64,000 nt of DNA from Acidobacteriota bacterium. Its GTDB lineage: Bacteria > Acidobacteriota > Vicinamibacteria > Vicinamibacterales > UBA2999. The stretch is taken from assembly GCA_016192845.1 (NCBI GenBank), contig JACPTI010000077.1:22737-86736 (forward strand), written 5' to 3'. Shown here piece by piece: positions 1-9,146 of this stretch. The translations under genes and the position numbers were made by a program. Under the pieces are notes generated by a model, which had not been told where the DNA came from, did not search any database, and was given only the letters and a program-made list of their open reading frames with translations. Numbering within the stretch: position 1 is the stretch's first letter; every line of letters begins with the position of its first letter.

Positions 1-1439
1 GCGCGCGTGGCGACGATCGCGACCGCGAGCAGCAGCGCGTCGAGCACGAAGACCGCGCGGGAGAAGCCGACGAGGCGATAGAGGTAGGCCGCCGTCAGGA
101 CCGACAGGAGCGAGCCGAGTCCGACGCCGCGCAGCACGGCGGCCACGTCGCGAAGCCCGAACGTGAACCACGAGCGCTGATACAGCCCGGAGCCGTACAG
201 CGCGGCCAGCTTGCACCCGAGCACGACGGGCAGCGATGACGTGAAGTACGGCAGAAAAATGTCGAGCGCCTCGCCCTCGAACCGGAGCCGGTACGCGAGG
301 TAGTAGCAGACCGTGATCAAAACGAGATCGAGCAGCACCTCGGCGGCGTGCCACCGGAACGCCAGGTCCTTCAGAAACGGCGCGAACGACGACTTCTGCA
401 GCGCCACGAAGTCTTCGGCGTTGTAGGCCGGTACGCGGGCCAGGTAGATGCCGATCAGGATGAGCACCACGCCAAAGGCGGCGACGAGCGGGAGCATCGG
501 CTCCACGCCGCGGCCCAGTACGAGCACCCAGGCCGTCGTGCCACCGGCAATGCCGACCAGGTAGAGAATCCTGACGGCGCTCCGCTCCGAGAATCCGAGC
601 GACACGAGCCGGTGCGAGACGTGATCGGTGCCGCCTTTGGTCGCCTTGCGCCCGGCGAGCCGGCGCAGCACGAGCACGAATCCGGTGTCGAACAGCGGCA
701 CGACCAGAATCAGCACCACGATGACGGCCGGGCTGATGAAGGCGAGCGGGGCGTTGTAAATCGGCACGAGCGACGCGGCGCCGAGCAGGGCGCCGATGAA
801 AAGGCTGCCGCAGTCGCCCATGAAGAGACGGGCGCGGCTGCGGTTCCAGTACAGGAAGCCCAGCAGCGCCCCGGCCAGCGCGGTCAGCAGCACGACCAGC
901 GTCGGTCCCAGGATCCCCGCCAGCAGGGCGGCCAGAAACACGGCCGCAATCAGGCCGATGCCCGCCGCCAGCCCGTCCATGTTGTCGAGCAGGTTGAGCG
1001 CGTGGCAGATGCCCGCGAACCAGACGGTCGCAACCAGCGTGTAGACCGACGGCAGCGCACCCTCAGGGCCGAGGCCCGCCAGCGCAAAGACGAGGAAGGC
1101 ACCGATCGCGAGCGATCCAACCAGCTTCGCCACCGGCGACAACTGCAGGCGATCGTCCAGCACGCCGACGACGAACATCGCGAGCGCGGCGAGCGGGACG
1201 GCCAGCCACTGCTCCGCCGACAGCAGCAGGTCGGGGCGGAACACGATGGCCGCAAAGCCGGCCATCGTCCCCGCCGCGATGGCGATCCCTCCCATCGTCG
1301 GCGTCGGGGACGAATGCCAGCGATCCGGCCGGGGCGGCACGACCGCGCCGCGCGCCGCCGCCAGCCGGCGCACGAACGCGCCGCCGGCCAGGCTGCACGC
1401 AGTGGCGACGGCGAACACAACCGCCAGAAACACCATCAC
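1..1439 (-). CDS. WecA/MraY-like polyprenyl-phosphate sugar-1-phosphate transferase with C-terminal membrane region, partial (runs off left edge)
   Basis: Translated by eye from the reverse complement (absent from the ORF track because it is open at the window edge): PTPTMGGIAIAAG, VVGVLDDR, ALNLLDNMDGLAAG, RLFMGDCGSLFIG, KGGTDHVSHRLVSLGFS. The tail LYQRSWFTFGLRDVAAVLRGVGLGSLLSVL..YRLVGFSRAVFVLD resembles the N-terminal TM region of CapD/WbpM/PglF proteins. Confidence 0.88.
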   Translation of the reverse strand, partial: MMVFLAVVFAVATACSLAGGAFVRRLAAARGAVVPPRPDRWHSSPTPTMGGIAIAAGTMAGFAAIVFRPDLLLSAEQWLAVPLAALAMFVVGVLDDRLQLSPVAKLVGSLAIGAFLVFALAGLGPEGALPSVYTLVATVWFAGICHALNLLDNMDGLAAGIGLIAAVFLAALLAGILGPTLVVLLTALAGALLGFLYWNRSRARLFMGDCGSLFIGALLGAASLVPIYNAPLAFISPAVIVVLILVVPLFDTGFVLVLRRLAGRKATKGGTDHVSHRLVSLGFSERSAVRILYLVGIAGGTTAWVLVLGRGVEPMLPLVAAFGVVLILIGIYLARVPAYNAEDFVALQKSSFAPFLKDLAFRWHAAEVLLDLVLITVCYYLAYRLRFEGEALDIFLPYFTSSLPVVLGCKLAALYGSGLYQRSWFTFGLRDVAAVLRGVGLGSLLSVLTAAYLYRLVGFSRAVFVLDALLLAVAIVATR

Positions 1440-1443
1440 GTCC

Positions 1444-3201
1444 TCAGCGGCCGGCGAGGCCCCCGCGGGGTTCCACCGCATACGCCCGCGCCGCCGGCTG
1501 GACCCCGGCGGCCCTGTCGCCGGCCTCCATCACGAAAGGCCGCCTGCTCAAGATACCGTTGCAGATTGTATCCAGTCCGCCGGAGGCGCCGGGCAGGAGC
1601 TGCGCCAGCCGCTCCAGCCGCAGCCGGTAGATGGGAAACCCCGCCTTTGGATCGATGAACGGCAGCGGAATCATGCGATTGAAGAAGAAGTGGTAGGCGT
1701 AACGCCGGGCGCGCGCCAGCTGCGTCCCGTCGAGCCGACCCGGGAAAGGCAGCCGCGCCAGGATCCTGAAGTATTCCGCCGGCGAGCTGGCGTCGTCGGT
1801 GAGGCCCTTGCTCCGGATCCACGCCTCGCCGGCCACGATGACCGGCAGCCCGATGCTGGTGAGCTCCACGCCCATCTTGGTCCCATAGATGATCGCCGCA
1901 TTGCACAGCGACATGAGCGCGTAGGTGCTCATGCCGCTCTCGGGCGGCACGACGAGGATGTTCGGCGCCAGCTGCGGGAGGCGCCTTCGAAGCTCGGCGA
2001 GCACGGGCTGGCGCGACGGCGGAAACCCGCTGATCTCCGCCGGGTGCACGCGAACGAGCAGCTGCAGGTCCGGGCGCGTGGCGAAGTACTCGCACGTCTG
2101 CACGAGCCATTCGAGCATGCCGGGGAACGCGTTCGCGGGATAGTGGAGCTGCGCGTCCCACGTCACGTTCGTCAGCAGGCCGATGACCGGCTTCGACCGA
2201 TCCAGGCCGAGGCGCCGGGCGATCTCCTCCGGGTCCTGGCGGCGCGGCCGGTGGAACACGATCCAGTCGAACAGGCCGTCGCGGCGGCTCGACAGATATT
2301 TCGTCAACTCGCGATCCTGGGCGGGTGACAGCTCCAGCCGCTCCCAGTGCTCGCGCGGCTCGGTCATCAGCGTGTGATGGTACGTGTCGTCATGGCTGAA
2401 GATGAATCGCCGCTTCCGGTACGCCACGTTCCAGGTGACGACGTGCACGCCTTCGCGGCGCGCCACCTCGCCGACGATGCCCCAGGGCACGTAGATGCCG
2501 TGGGTCAGGACGGCCGACGAGAACGCGACGGCGCGCAGCAGGCGCCGCGACGCGAACGCCGTCAGGAGCGCCGACTCGAGATAGCGCCGGAGCACCGGCT
2601 CCGCTTCCCGCTCCGCGTCGAGCGAGCCGGCCGCAAAGAAGCGCAATGCGCCGGCGTACGCGTGCTCCCCGATCGCCAGATCGTCGAGCGTCAGTGCCCG
2701 AATCGACTCGCGCGGCACGCTGGAAGCGAGGCGGCGCGCCTCGGCCCGATCGTCCGGGGTGAGCCACTCCGAGTACCGGTGGACCTTGAGGCCGAGCTGC
2801 GCGTAGACGCGTTCGGCCGGCCACGTGCAGTCGCGGCAGAGATCGCGGCTCGGGCCGTGCTCCACGAATCTGGAGACGTCGGGATAGAGCGACGCGTCGC
2901 ATTCCGCGCACGCCGTCATCGCGCCGTCGCAGAGCAGCGCGTGGACCTCGGCGCCGCGGAGCGTGAGCGCGGCGGCCAGCGCGCTTTCGAGCGTGATCGC
3001 GTGCGCGTGGGAGCCGATCGCGGTCGCCATCAGCACGCGCGGGCCGCCCGGGGCGGCCGCGCGGGCCGCCGCCCAGCGCGCCGGGTCGGCCGCCAGGACC
3101 GCACGCCAGTCCGGGTAGGCGTCGAACCGCGCGTGATACCAGCGCCGGGCCAGGCGGGTCGCACGCCACAGGCGGGGGAATTTTCGAATTGCGTGCTTCA
3201 T
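1444..3201 (-). CDS. Capsule polysaccharide biosynthesis protein-like (KpsS/Capsule_synth type)
   Basis: Start at MKHAIRKFPRLW inside ORF 1444..3579. LTNVTWDAQLHYP, LLVRVHPAEISG, YALMSLCNAAIIYGTKMGVELTSIGLPVIVAGEAWIRSKG are typical of capsule-synthesis GT-B-like proteins. Confidence 0.7.
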   Translation of the reverse strand: MKHAIRKFPRLWRATRLARRWYHARFDAYPDWRAVLAADPARWAAARAAAPGGPRVLMATAIGSHAHAITLESALAAALTLRGAEVHALLCDGAMTACAECDASLYPDVSRFVEHGPSRDLCRDCTWPAERVYAQLGLKVHRYSEWLTPDDRAEARRLASSVPRESIRALTLDDLAIGEHAYAGALRFFAAGSLDAEREAEPVLRRYLESALLTAFASRRLLRAVAFSSAVLTHGIYVPWGIVGEVARREGVHVVTWNVAYRKRRFIFSHDDTYHHTLMTEPREHWERLELSPAQDRELTKYLSSRRDGLFDWIVFHRPRRQDPEEIARRLGLDRSKPVIGLLTNVTWDAQLHYPANAFPGMLEWLVQTCEYFATRPDLQLLVRVHPAEISGFPPSRQPVLAELRRRLPQLAPNILVVPPESGMSTYALMSLCNAAIIYGTKMGVELTSIGLPVIVAGEAWIRSKGLTDDASSPAEYFRILARLPFPGRLDGTQLARARRYAYHFFFNRMIPLPFIDPKAGFPIYRLRLERLAQLLPGASGGLDTICNGILSRRPFVMEAGDRAAGVQPAARAYAVEPRGGLAGR

Positions 3202-3207
3202 AGAATC

Positions 3208-3286
3208 AGGAGGAAGGAGACAGGAGGCAGGAGACAGAAGGAGATTCACGAACGTTCTATCTCCTGCCTCCTGCCTCCTTCCTCCT
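3208..3286. repeat. Heptanucleotide-repeat inverted pair (hairpin)
   Basis: Left arm AGGAGGA-AGGAGAC-AGGAGGC-AGGAGAC (3208-3235); right arm ATCTCCT-GCCTCCT-GCCTCCT-TCCTCCT (3259-3286); 26/28 complementary. Confidence 0.85.
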
Positions 3287-3976
3287 ACGCGCCGTGGATC
3301 GTTCGCCGTCGATGAGGGCGACGAACTCCTCCACCGCCGGCAGCTCCTCGAACGCGCGCCAGGGATCATACGCCTGCAGCTCCTCGAGCGTGTAGCCGCC
3401 GGTGGCGACCGCAATCGTGCGGGCGCCGATCGCCCCGGCGCATTCGATGTCGTGCGGCGTGTCGCCGATGACAAAGATTCTATCCTCGGCGACCGGGGCG
3501 GCGCGGCGCGCCAGCTGCAGCGCACGCGCCGCAATCGCCGACCGTGCCCCGGCGTCTTCGGCAAACGCGCCGTCGGCAAAGTACTCCATCAACCCGAAAT
3601 AGGTGAGCTTGGCGCGCGCGCCGCCGCGCGTATTGCCTGTCAGCAGGTACGAGCGGACGTCCGGCCGGTCGCGCAGGTGTTCGAGAATCTCGCGCACGTT
3701 GGGGAGCACGTACCCGGCCTTGCGCGGGAGGCTCGCCGGCAGCAGCTCCTCGTACCGCCGCACGAGCTGCTCGATGAGGTCCGCGTCGGGCGCGATTCCC
3801 AGCAGCTCGAACGTCTTCGCGGCAATCTGGTAGTCGGTGAGCCCCGCCGTACGCACTTCCACCTTGAGGTCGAACTGGCGGCCGGTCAGCTCCTTGACCG
3901 AGTCGCTCCACGCGTACATGCCGGCCCGGCGCGTCGTGATGAGCGTGCCATCGATGTCCCAGAACAGGACCGTCAT
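3257..3976 (-). CDS. HAD-superfamily hydrolase
   Basis: MTVLFWDIDGTLITT (DxDGT), LLTGNTRGGARAKL, IFVIGDTPHDIECAGAIGARTIAVATGGY. Confidence 0.88.
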   Translation of the reverse strand: MTVLFWDIDGTLITTRRAGMYAWSDSVKELTGRQFDLKVEVRTAGLTDYQIAAKTFELLGIAPDADLIEQLVRRYEELLPASLPRKAGYVLPNVREILEHLRDRPDVRSYLLTGNTRGGARAKLTYFGLMEYFADGAFAEDAGARSAIAARALQLARRAAPVAEDRIFVIGDTPHDIECAGAIGARTIAVATGGYTLEELQAYDPWRAFEELPAVEEFVALIDGERSTARRRKEAGGRR

Positions 3977-5943
3977 ACGAGCTGAGACACCCCCGGGCGA
4001 GGCCGCCGCTCGACGGCGCCGCGGAACGCGCGTGCGAGCGACGCAATATCGAGCCCATGATGGGCCAGCACCTCGTCATTGGTGCCGCACTCCGGAAGCT
4101 CGGTGACGCCCACCCGCGTGACGCTCACGGGTGGATCGAGCGCGAGCTCCGCGAGCGCGGCGGCAATCATCTCGCCCTGCCCGCCCCGCACGTAGTGGTT
4201 GTCGAGCGTCACGACGGCGCGGCGGCGTCCGATGGTGTCCGCCAGCCACCCGGGATCGAGCCTGTTGAGCCACGGCAGGTTCACGAGGCGCGTGGTGGCG
4301 CCGGTCGCCTGTTTCAGCTCCTCGGCGGCCTGCCAGGCGTTCGACAGCAGCCACGGCCCGTAGCCGAAGACGACGAGGTCCTCGCCGTCCCCGACAACCC
4401 ACCCCCTGCCCGGCCGCACCGGCTGCCCCGCGGGATAGCAGAACGGCACCGGCCATTTGACGGAAACGAGCCGCAGGTACGCGCTTTCGCCGGCGGTATG
4501 GACGAAGTACTCCACCAGCGCGTGCACTTCGGCTTCCAGGCACGGTTCGGCCATCAGCAGATGCGGCACCGACGCCAGCGCCGCGATGTCGCGAACCGAC
4601 TGGTGTGAATGACCGGGACCGCCCGGCAGCAGGCCCGCCAGCGATCCGACGTAGATCACCTTCGAGCCCTCGCTGCACTGGTTGTAGATCTGCTCGTTCG
4701 GCCGCGCCGCGAGAAAGCAGGCGAACGAGTGCGCGACCGGCAGCGCGCCGCGCCGCGCCATGCCGCAGGCCATCGAGACCATGTCCTGCTCGGCGATGCC
4801 GCATTCGATGAACCGCTCCGGGTACTTCTGCGCGAACGGGACCAGTCCGCAGTCCTTGACCAGATCGGCGTCGAGCACGACCAGACGTGGATGCCGATCG
4901 CCCTGGTGCAGGAGCGCATCGCGGTACGCGGCAATCAGGTTCTCGGTGACGCGCGGCTCGCGTCGCGCCGGCCGCTGTCCGGCGACCGTTGCGAGCGCGC
5001 CGAGCCCCGCGTCCCTGAAGAGCTGCGCGGCGCGCGCGACGAGCTCCTGCGAGCCGCGGGCGTACTCGTCCTCGGTCGGCGCACCGGAATGATAGGCGTA
5101 CAGCTCACCTTCCTTGAGCGCCGAGCCCTCCATGAACGAGACGCCCTTCCCCTTGACCGTGTCGGCAACGATCGCCTTGGGCCGGTCGCTGATGCGATCC
5201 AGGCTCCGGAACGCCGCCTGGAGCGCGGACATGTCGTGCCCGTCGCACCGGGCCACGTGCCAGCCGAACGCCCGGAGCTTCGCCTCGAGATCGCCGAGAT
5301 CGCTCACCTGCGCCACCCAGGTGTCGGACTGGATCTTGTTGTGGTCGATGACGACGACGATCTCGCCCAGCCGATCGCGCGCGGCCGAGGCGAGCGACTC
5401 CCAGAACTGCCCTTCCTGCAGCTCGCCGTCGCCGGTAAGCGCGAAGATGCGGCGGGGACGCCCGGCGAGGCGGTTCGCCATCGCCATCCCTTTCGCCTTC
5501 GACACGCCCATGCCGAGCGAGCCGGTGTTCGCCTGGATGTACGGCGTCTCGACGTGCGGGTGCCCCGGCAGCCCGTGCAGCCGGCGCAGCGCGTCGACCT
5601 TGTCCTCCGGCAGCAGGCCGAGTCCGATCAGCACGGCGTACAGCGCGGGCGCGTCGTGCCCCTTGGACGAGAAAAAGATGTCGCACGCCTCCGGCCCTCT
5701 GTCGAGGTCGCGGAGCTCGTTCAGAAACAGCCAGCTCATGATGTCGAGCGAGCTGAAGCTCGTGCCGATGTGCCCCGACCACGCGCGGGCGATCATGTAG
5801 AGCACGTTGATCCGCGCCAGCGCCGCGAACACCGCCGCGGTCTGCGCTGCCGGAAGCTTCGCGCCGAGGACGCGGCGGAACTCCGAGACGGGGACGCGGA
5901 CGAGCTCGTCGCTCGTTACCTGATCGAGTTGCTGTTCGCCCAT
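3973..5943 (-). CDS. Transketolase (N- and C-terminal parts in one chain)
   Basis: GHIGTSFSSLDIM, TGDGELQEGQFWESLASAA, VVIDHNKIQSDT, ECGIAEQDMVSMACGMARRG, VVTLDNHYVRGGQGEMIA. 4-bp overlap with the HAD gene. Confidence 0.9.
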   Translation of the reverse strand: MGEQQLDQVTSDELVRVPVSEFRRVLGAKLPAAQTAAVFAALARINVLYMIARAWSGHIGTSFSSLDIMSWLFLNELRDLDRGPEACDIFFSSKGHDAPALYAVLIGLGLLPEDKVDALRRLHGLPGHPHVETPYIQANTGSLGMGVSKAKGMAMANRLAGRPRRIFALTGDGELQEGQFWESLASAARDRLGEIVVVIDHNKIQSDTWVAQVSDLGDLEAKLRAFGWHVARCDGHDMSALQAAFRSLDRISDRPKAIVADTVKGKGVSFMEGSALKEGELYAYHSGAPTEDEYARGSQELVARAAQLFRDAGLGALATVAGQRPARREPRVTENLIAAYRDALLHQGDRHPRLVVLDADLVKDCGLVPFAQKYPERFIECGIAEQDMVSMACGMARRGALPVAHSFACFLAARPNEQIYNQCSEGSKVIYVGSLAGLLPGGPGHSHQSVRDIAALASVPHLLMAEPCLEAEVHALVEYFVHTAGESAYLRLVSVKWPVPFCYPAGQPVRPGRGWVVGDGEDLVVFGYGPWLLSNAWQAAEELKQATGATTRLVNLPWLNRLDPGWLADTIGRRRAVVTLDNHYVRGGQGEMIAAALAELALDPPVSVTRVGVTELPECGTNDEVLAHHGLDIASLARAFRGAVERRPRPGVSQLV

Positions 5944-6752
5944 TCTGCCTCGTAGGGGGCCTGCGGCACCGGCGGCAACACGACCTCACCCTCGGCGATC
6001 AGGCGTTCGGCGACGATCCAGTCGTGCCGGTCGTTGATGTCGAACCCCTCGTACCCCTCCGTGAAGAACGGCACGAGCACGTCGCCGGCGATCGTGCGCC
6101 GCTCGACGACGACGCGCGTCCAGGCGATCTCGAGGGATGCGTTCTGGACGTACACCGGGGGGAGTGCCTGGTACGGCGTACTGTGCCACGGCCGTCCGCC
6201 TTCGCCGCCCGACGGCTTCGGCGAGACAGGTCCGCTTTCGGTGCGCGGCAGCTCCGGCGAGACAAACCCCTCCGACAGCAGCGGCGTCATCCGGTCGCCG
6301 TTCACGATCCACATCTTGCCCGGATGCTGGCCGCACTTCTCCACCGCCCGCAGCGAGTCGACGCCCTCCTGTGCGAGGAACCGCGCCCATGCGCGGCGGA
6401 TCGTGGCGGCGGTGCGGAACGGGCTGGTCGGACGCAGGAGGCTGAAGCAGTCCCACGTGCGCCCGCAGCGCGCGAGCTCGGCGAGCGTGTACTCCACCCA
6501 CTCGATGTCCGGCGACGTATCGCCGGCGAACTCCGCCGGCCGCAGGAACGGGACCTCCGCGCCGTAGTGCCTGGCGATCGCGGCGGTCTCCTCCGAGTCG
6601 GTCGAAACGATCACCGATTCGAAGATGCCGCTCGCGAGCGCCGGCGCGATCGTATAGGCGATGATCGGATGCGCTCCGAGCCGCCGTACGTTCTTGCCCG
6701 GTACCCGTTTCGAACCGTGGCGTGCGGGAACGAGCGCGACCGCGCAGGGCAT
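5916..6752 (-). CDS. Acylneuraminate cytidylyltransferase-like (CMP-nonulosonate synthetase)
   Basis: ALVPARHGSKRVPGKNVRRLGAHPIIAYTI, VSTDSEETAAIARHYGAEVPFLRP, LLRPTSPFRTAATI, GFDINDRHDWIVAE. Confidence 0.9.
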   Translation of the reverse strand: MPCAVALVPARHGSKRVPGKNVRRLGAHPIIAYTIAPALASGIFESVIVSTDSEETAAIARHYGAEVPFLRPAEFAGDTSPDIEWVEYTLAELARCGRTWDCFSLLRPTSPFRTAATIRRAWARFLAQEGVDSLRAVEKCGQHPGKMWIVNGDRMTPLLSEGFVSPELPRTESGPVSPKPSGGEGGRPWHSTPYQALPPVYVQNASLEIAWTRVVVERRTIAGDVLVPFFTEGYEGFDINDRHDWIVAERLIAEGEVVLPPVPQAPYEAEWANSNSIR

Positions 6753-8257
6753 CAGACCTGAGCCGGGTTGTGGTTGATATAGACCGTTTTCAGATCCGAG
6801 TACACATCGAGCGCCTGCGTTCCGGCTTCCCGCCAGCCGTTGCCCGACTGCCGCAGCCCGCCGAACGGCAGGTGGGGCTCGCTGCCGTAGGTACCGCCGT
6901 TGACGGACGCGACGCCCGACTGAATCCGGCCGATGAACGCCATCGCGCGGTTGAGGTTCTGCGTGTGAATCGACGCGGTCAGGCCGAACGGCGAGTCGTT
7001 GGCGAGCGCGATCGCCTCTTCGAAGTCCTTGACGCGATACAGGCAGGTGATCGGGCCGAACAGTTCGGTCCTCGAGATCTCGTCGTTCGGCCCGACGTGC
7101 TCGATGATCGTCGGCGCCACGAAGAAGCCGTTGCCGTACCGCTCACCCGTCAGCCGGTGGCCCCCCGTGAGCACGACCGCGCCGGCGGCTCTCGCCCGCT
7201 CGACGGAGGCGAGCATCGACGTCATCTGTGCCTCGTTGATCACCGGGCCGTAGTCGTCGGTGTCGGCGGTGCCGACCTTCAGCTTCTTCGCCGCGTCGAC
7301 GAACATCTGCCTGAAGCGGTCGTACACCGCATCGAAGACGATGATCCGGCTGCCGGCGGCGCACCGCTGTCCCGCGTTGCTGAAGGCGGAGCCGAGCGCC
7401 CAGGTCACCGCGTTCTGCAGATCGGCGTCGTCGCAGACGATGAGCGGATTCTTGCCGCCCAGCTCCAGGCACGTTTTCGCCAGGCGGCGTCCCGCCGTCT
7501 CGGCAATCCAGCGGCCGACCTCGCACGAACCGGTAAAGCTGATCACCGCGACGTCGGGATGCTCGACGAGCGGCGCGCCGGCTTCCTCGCCGAACCCGTG
7601 CAGCGTGGTGTAAACGCCGTCGGGCACGCCCGCTTCGCGCGCCAGCACGCCGAACGCCCAGGCCGACAGCGGCGTGTCCTCGGCGGCCTTCAGGATGGCG
7701 GCGTTGCCGCAGAGCAGCGCGGGAAACGCCTTCCAGGCGACGTTGGCAATCGGCGTGTTGGCCGCAATGATGAGGCCCGCGACGCCGAGCGGCTGCCGCA
7801 CGACCATCGCTGCCTTGTTCGGCACGGCGCTCGTCGTTGTCTGCCCGTAGAAGCGGCGTCCCTCGCCGGCGACGAAGAAGCCCATTTCGATGGCGGCATC
7901 GGTCTCGCCGAGCGCGTCCTTTCGCGATTTGCCCGTCTCTCGGGCGACGAGCTCGGCGATGGCGGATCGGCGCTCGCGCATGAGGAGCGCAATCTGGCGC
8001 AGGATCTCGCCGCGCCGGACCACGGTGGCCCCCGCCCAGGCGGGCTGGGCGGCCTTGGCGATCCCGACCGCCACGCGCACATCGTCGGCCGTCGAACGGA
8101 CGACGCGGCAGATGGTGCGCCCCGTGGCCGGATCGATCTTCTCGAACGTGCGGCCGCCGACGGCGAGGGCATCGTGCCCGCCGATGTGGTTTGGAATCAC
8201 CGACGGAATGGCGCCGACGTCGTTGTGCGCCGGCTGCGTGGCGAGCGAGACGGTCAT
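6752..8257 (-). CDS. NAD(P)-dependent aldehyde dehydrogenase
   Basis: ISFTGSCEVGRWIAE, TCLELGGKNPLIVCDDADL, FSNAGQRCAAGSRIIV, ELFGPITCLYRV, LPFGGLRQSGNGWREAG. Confidence 0.95.
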   Translation of the reverse strand: MTVSLATQPAHNDVGAIPSVIPNHIGGHDALAVGGRTFEKIDPATGRTICRVVRSTADDVRVAVGIAKAAQPAWAGATVVRRGEILRQIALLMRERRSAIAELVARETGKSRKDALGETDAAIEMGFFVAGEGRRFYGQTTTSAVPNKAAMVVRQPLGVAGLIIAANTPIANVAWKAFPALLCGNAAILKAAEDTPLSAWAFGVLAREAGVPDGVYTTLHGFGEEAGAPLVEHPDVAVISFTGSCEVGRWIAETAGRRLAKTCLELGGKNPLIVCDDADLQNAVTWALGSAFSNAGQRCAAGSRIIVFDAVYDRFRQMFVDAAKKLKVGTADTDDYGPVINEAQMTSMLASVERARAAGAVVLTGGHRLTGERYGNGFFVAPTIIEHVGPNDEISRTELFGPITCLYRVKDFEEAIALANDSPFGLTASIHTQNLNRAMAFIGRIQSGVASVNGGTYGSEPHLPFGGLRQSGNGWREAGTQALDVYSDLKTVYINHNPAQV

Positions 8258-8333
8258 CGGTACATCATACTGGCGCGCGGCGTGCGGCGACGCTCTTCCC
8301 CTTTCTATCGCGCCTATCGCGCGGCCGCGCCCG

Positions 8334-9146
8334 CTACCACGCCGTGAAACCGCCGTCGACGCGCAGCTCGTGTCCGGTGACGTACGCCGACGCGCGCGAC
8401 GCAAGAAACAGGAGCGGCCCTTTCAGGTCGTCGGGCTGGGCCATCCGGCCGAGCGGCACCCGCGCCGCGTACTTCGCCAGGAACCGCTCGTCCTGCCCGC
8501 CCAGAACCCCCCCGGGTGAGAGCGCGTTGACGCGGACGCCGCGCGAGCCCCACAGGGTCGCGAAGTATTTTGTCATGTTGACGAGGGCTGCTTTCGAGGC
8601 CCCGTAGGCGGGCGACTTGAGGAACGGCAGATGGCCCGGCAGGTGATCGTAGAGCCGCTGGTCGGGCGACACCGACGCGTACAGCGATCCGATGTTGACG
8701 ATCGAACCTTCCCCGCGCGCCGCCATGCGGCCCCCGACGACCTGGGTCACCTGGAACGTCCCGAGGAGGTTCACCTCGACCATCCGCCGGAACTGCTCGA
8801 TCGACAGATCCTCGATGCGCGTGCGGTTGGCGCCCGCATCGGGCGGCTGATCGATCCCCGCGTTGTTGACGAGCACCGACGGCTCGCCCAGCCGGCCGAT
8901 GACCTCCTCGAGGGCGCTCTCAATCGACCGCCGGTCGGTCACGTCGCAGTCAACGCGGCTCATCCGATCGCCCGCCCGGTCCGCCAACGCCTTGTAGGCG
9001 GCCGAAACGGGCGCGCCGGCCAGCTCGAGCGCCGCGACGCGGGCACCGGCGTCGACGAGCGCCTCGGCCCAGACCGGCCCCAGCCTGCCGCAGGCGCCGG
9101 TCACGATCGCGGTCTGGTTGTCGAGTCGGAAGGAGCCGTCGCTCAC
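8334..9146 (-). CDS. SDR family oxidoreductase
   Basis: IVTGACGRLGPVWAEAL, NNAGIDQPPD, YGASKAALVNMTKYFA, LSPGGV. Confidence 0.95.
   Translation of the reverse strand: MSDGSFRLDNQTAIVTGACGRLGPVWAEALVDAGARVAALELAGAPVSAAYKALADRAGDRMSRVDCDVTDRRSIESALEEVIGRLGEPSVLVNNAGIDQPPDAGANRTRIEDLSIEQFRRMVEVNLLGTFQVTQVVGGRMAARGEGSIVNIGSLYASVSPDQRLYDHLPGHLPFLKSPAYGASKAALVNMTKYFATLWGSRGVRVNALSPGGVLGGQDERFLAKYAARVPLGRMAQPDDLKGPLLFLASRASAYVTGHELRVDGGFTAW

Noticed and set aside
348-2328. Long plus-strand ORFs 348..1658 and 1246..2328
   Set aside because: Shadow ORFs opposite the WecA-like and capsule genes; low-complexity Arg/His/Gln-rich translations typical of antisense frames in high-GC DNA.
4609-8347. Plus-strand ORFs 4609..5955, 6024..6761 and 6722..8347
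   Set aside because: Antisense to the transketolase, NeuA-like and aldehyde dehydrogenase genes, which have clear motifs; no recognisable motifs on plus.
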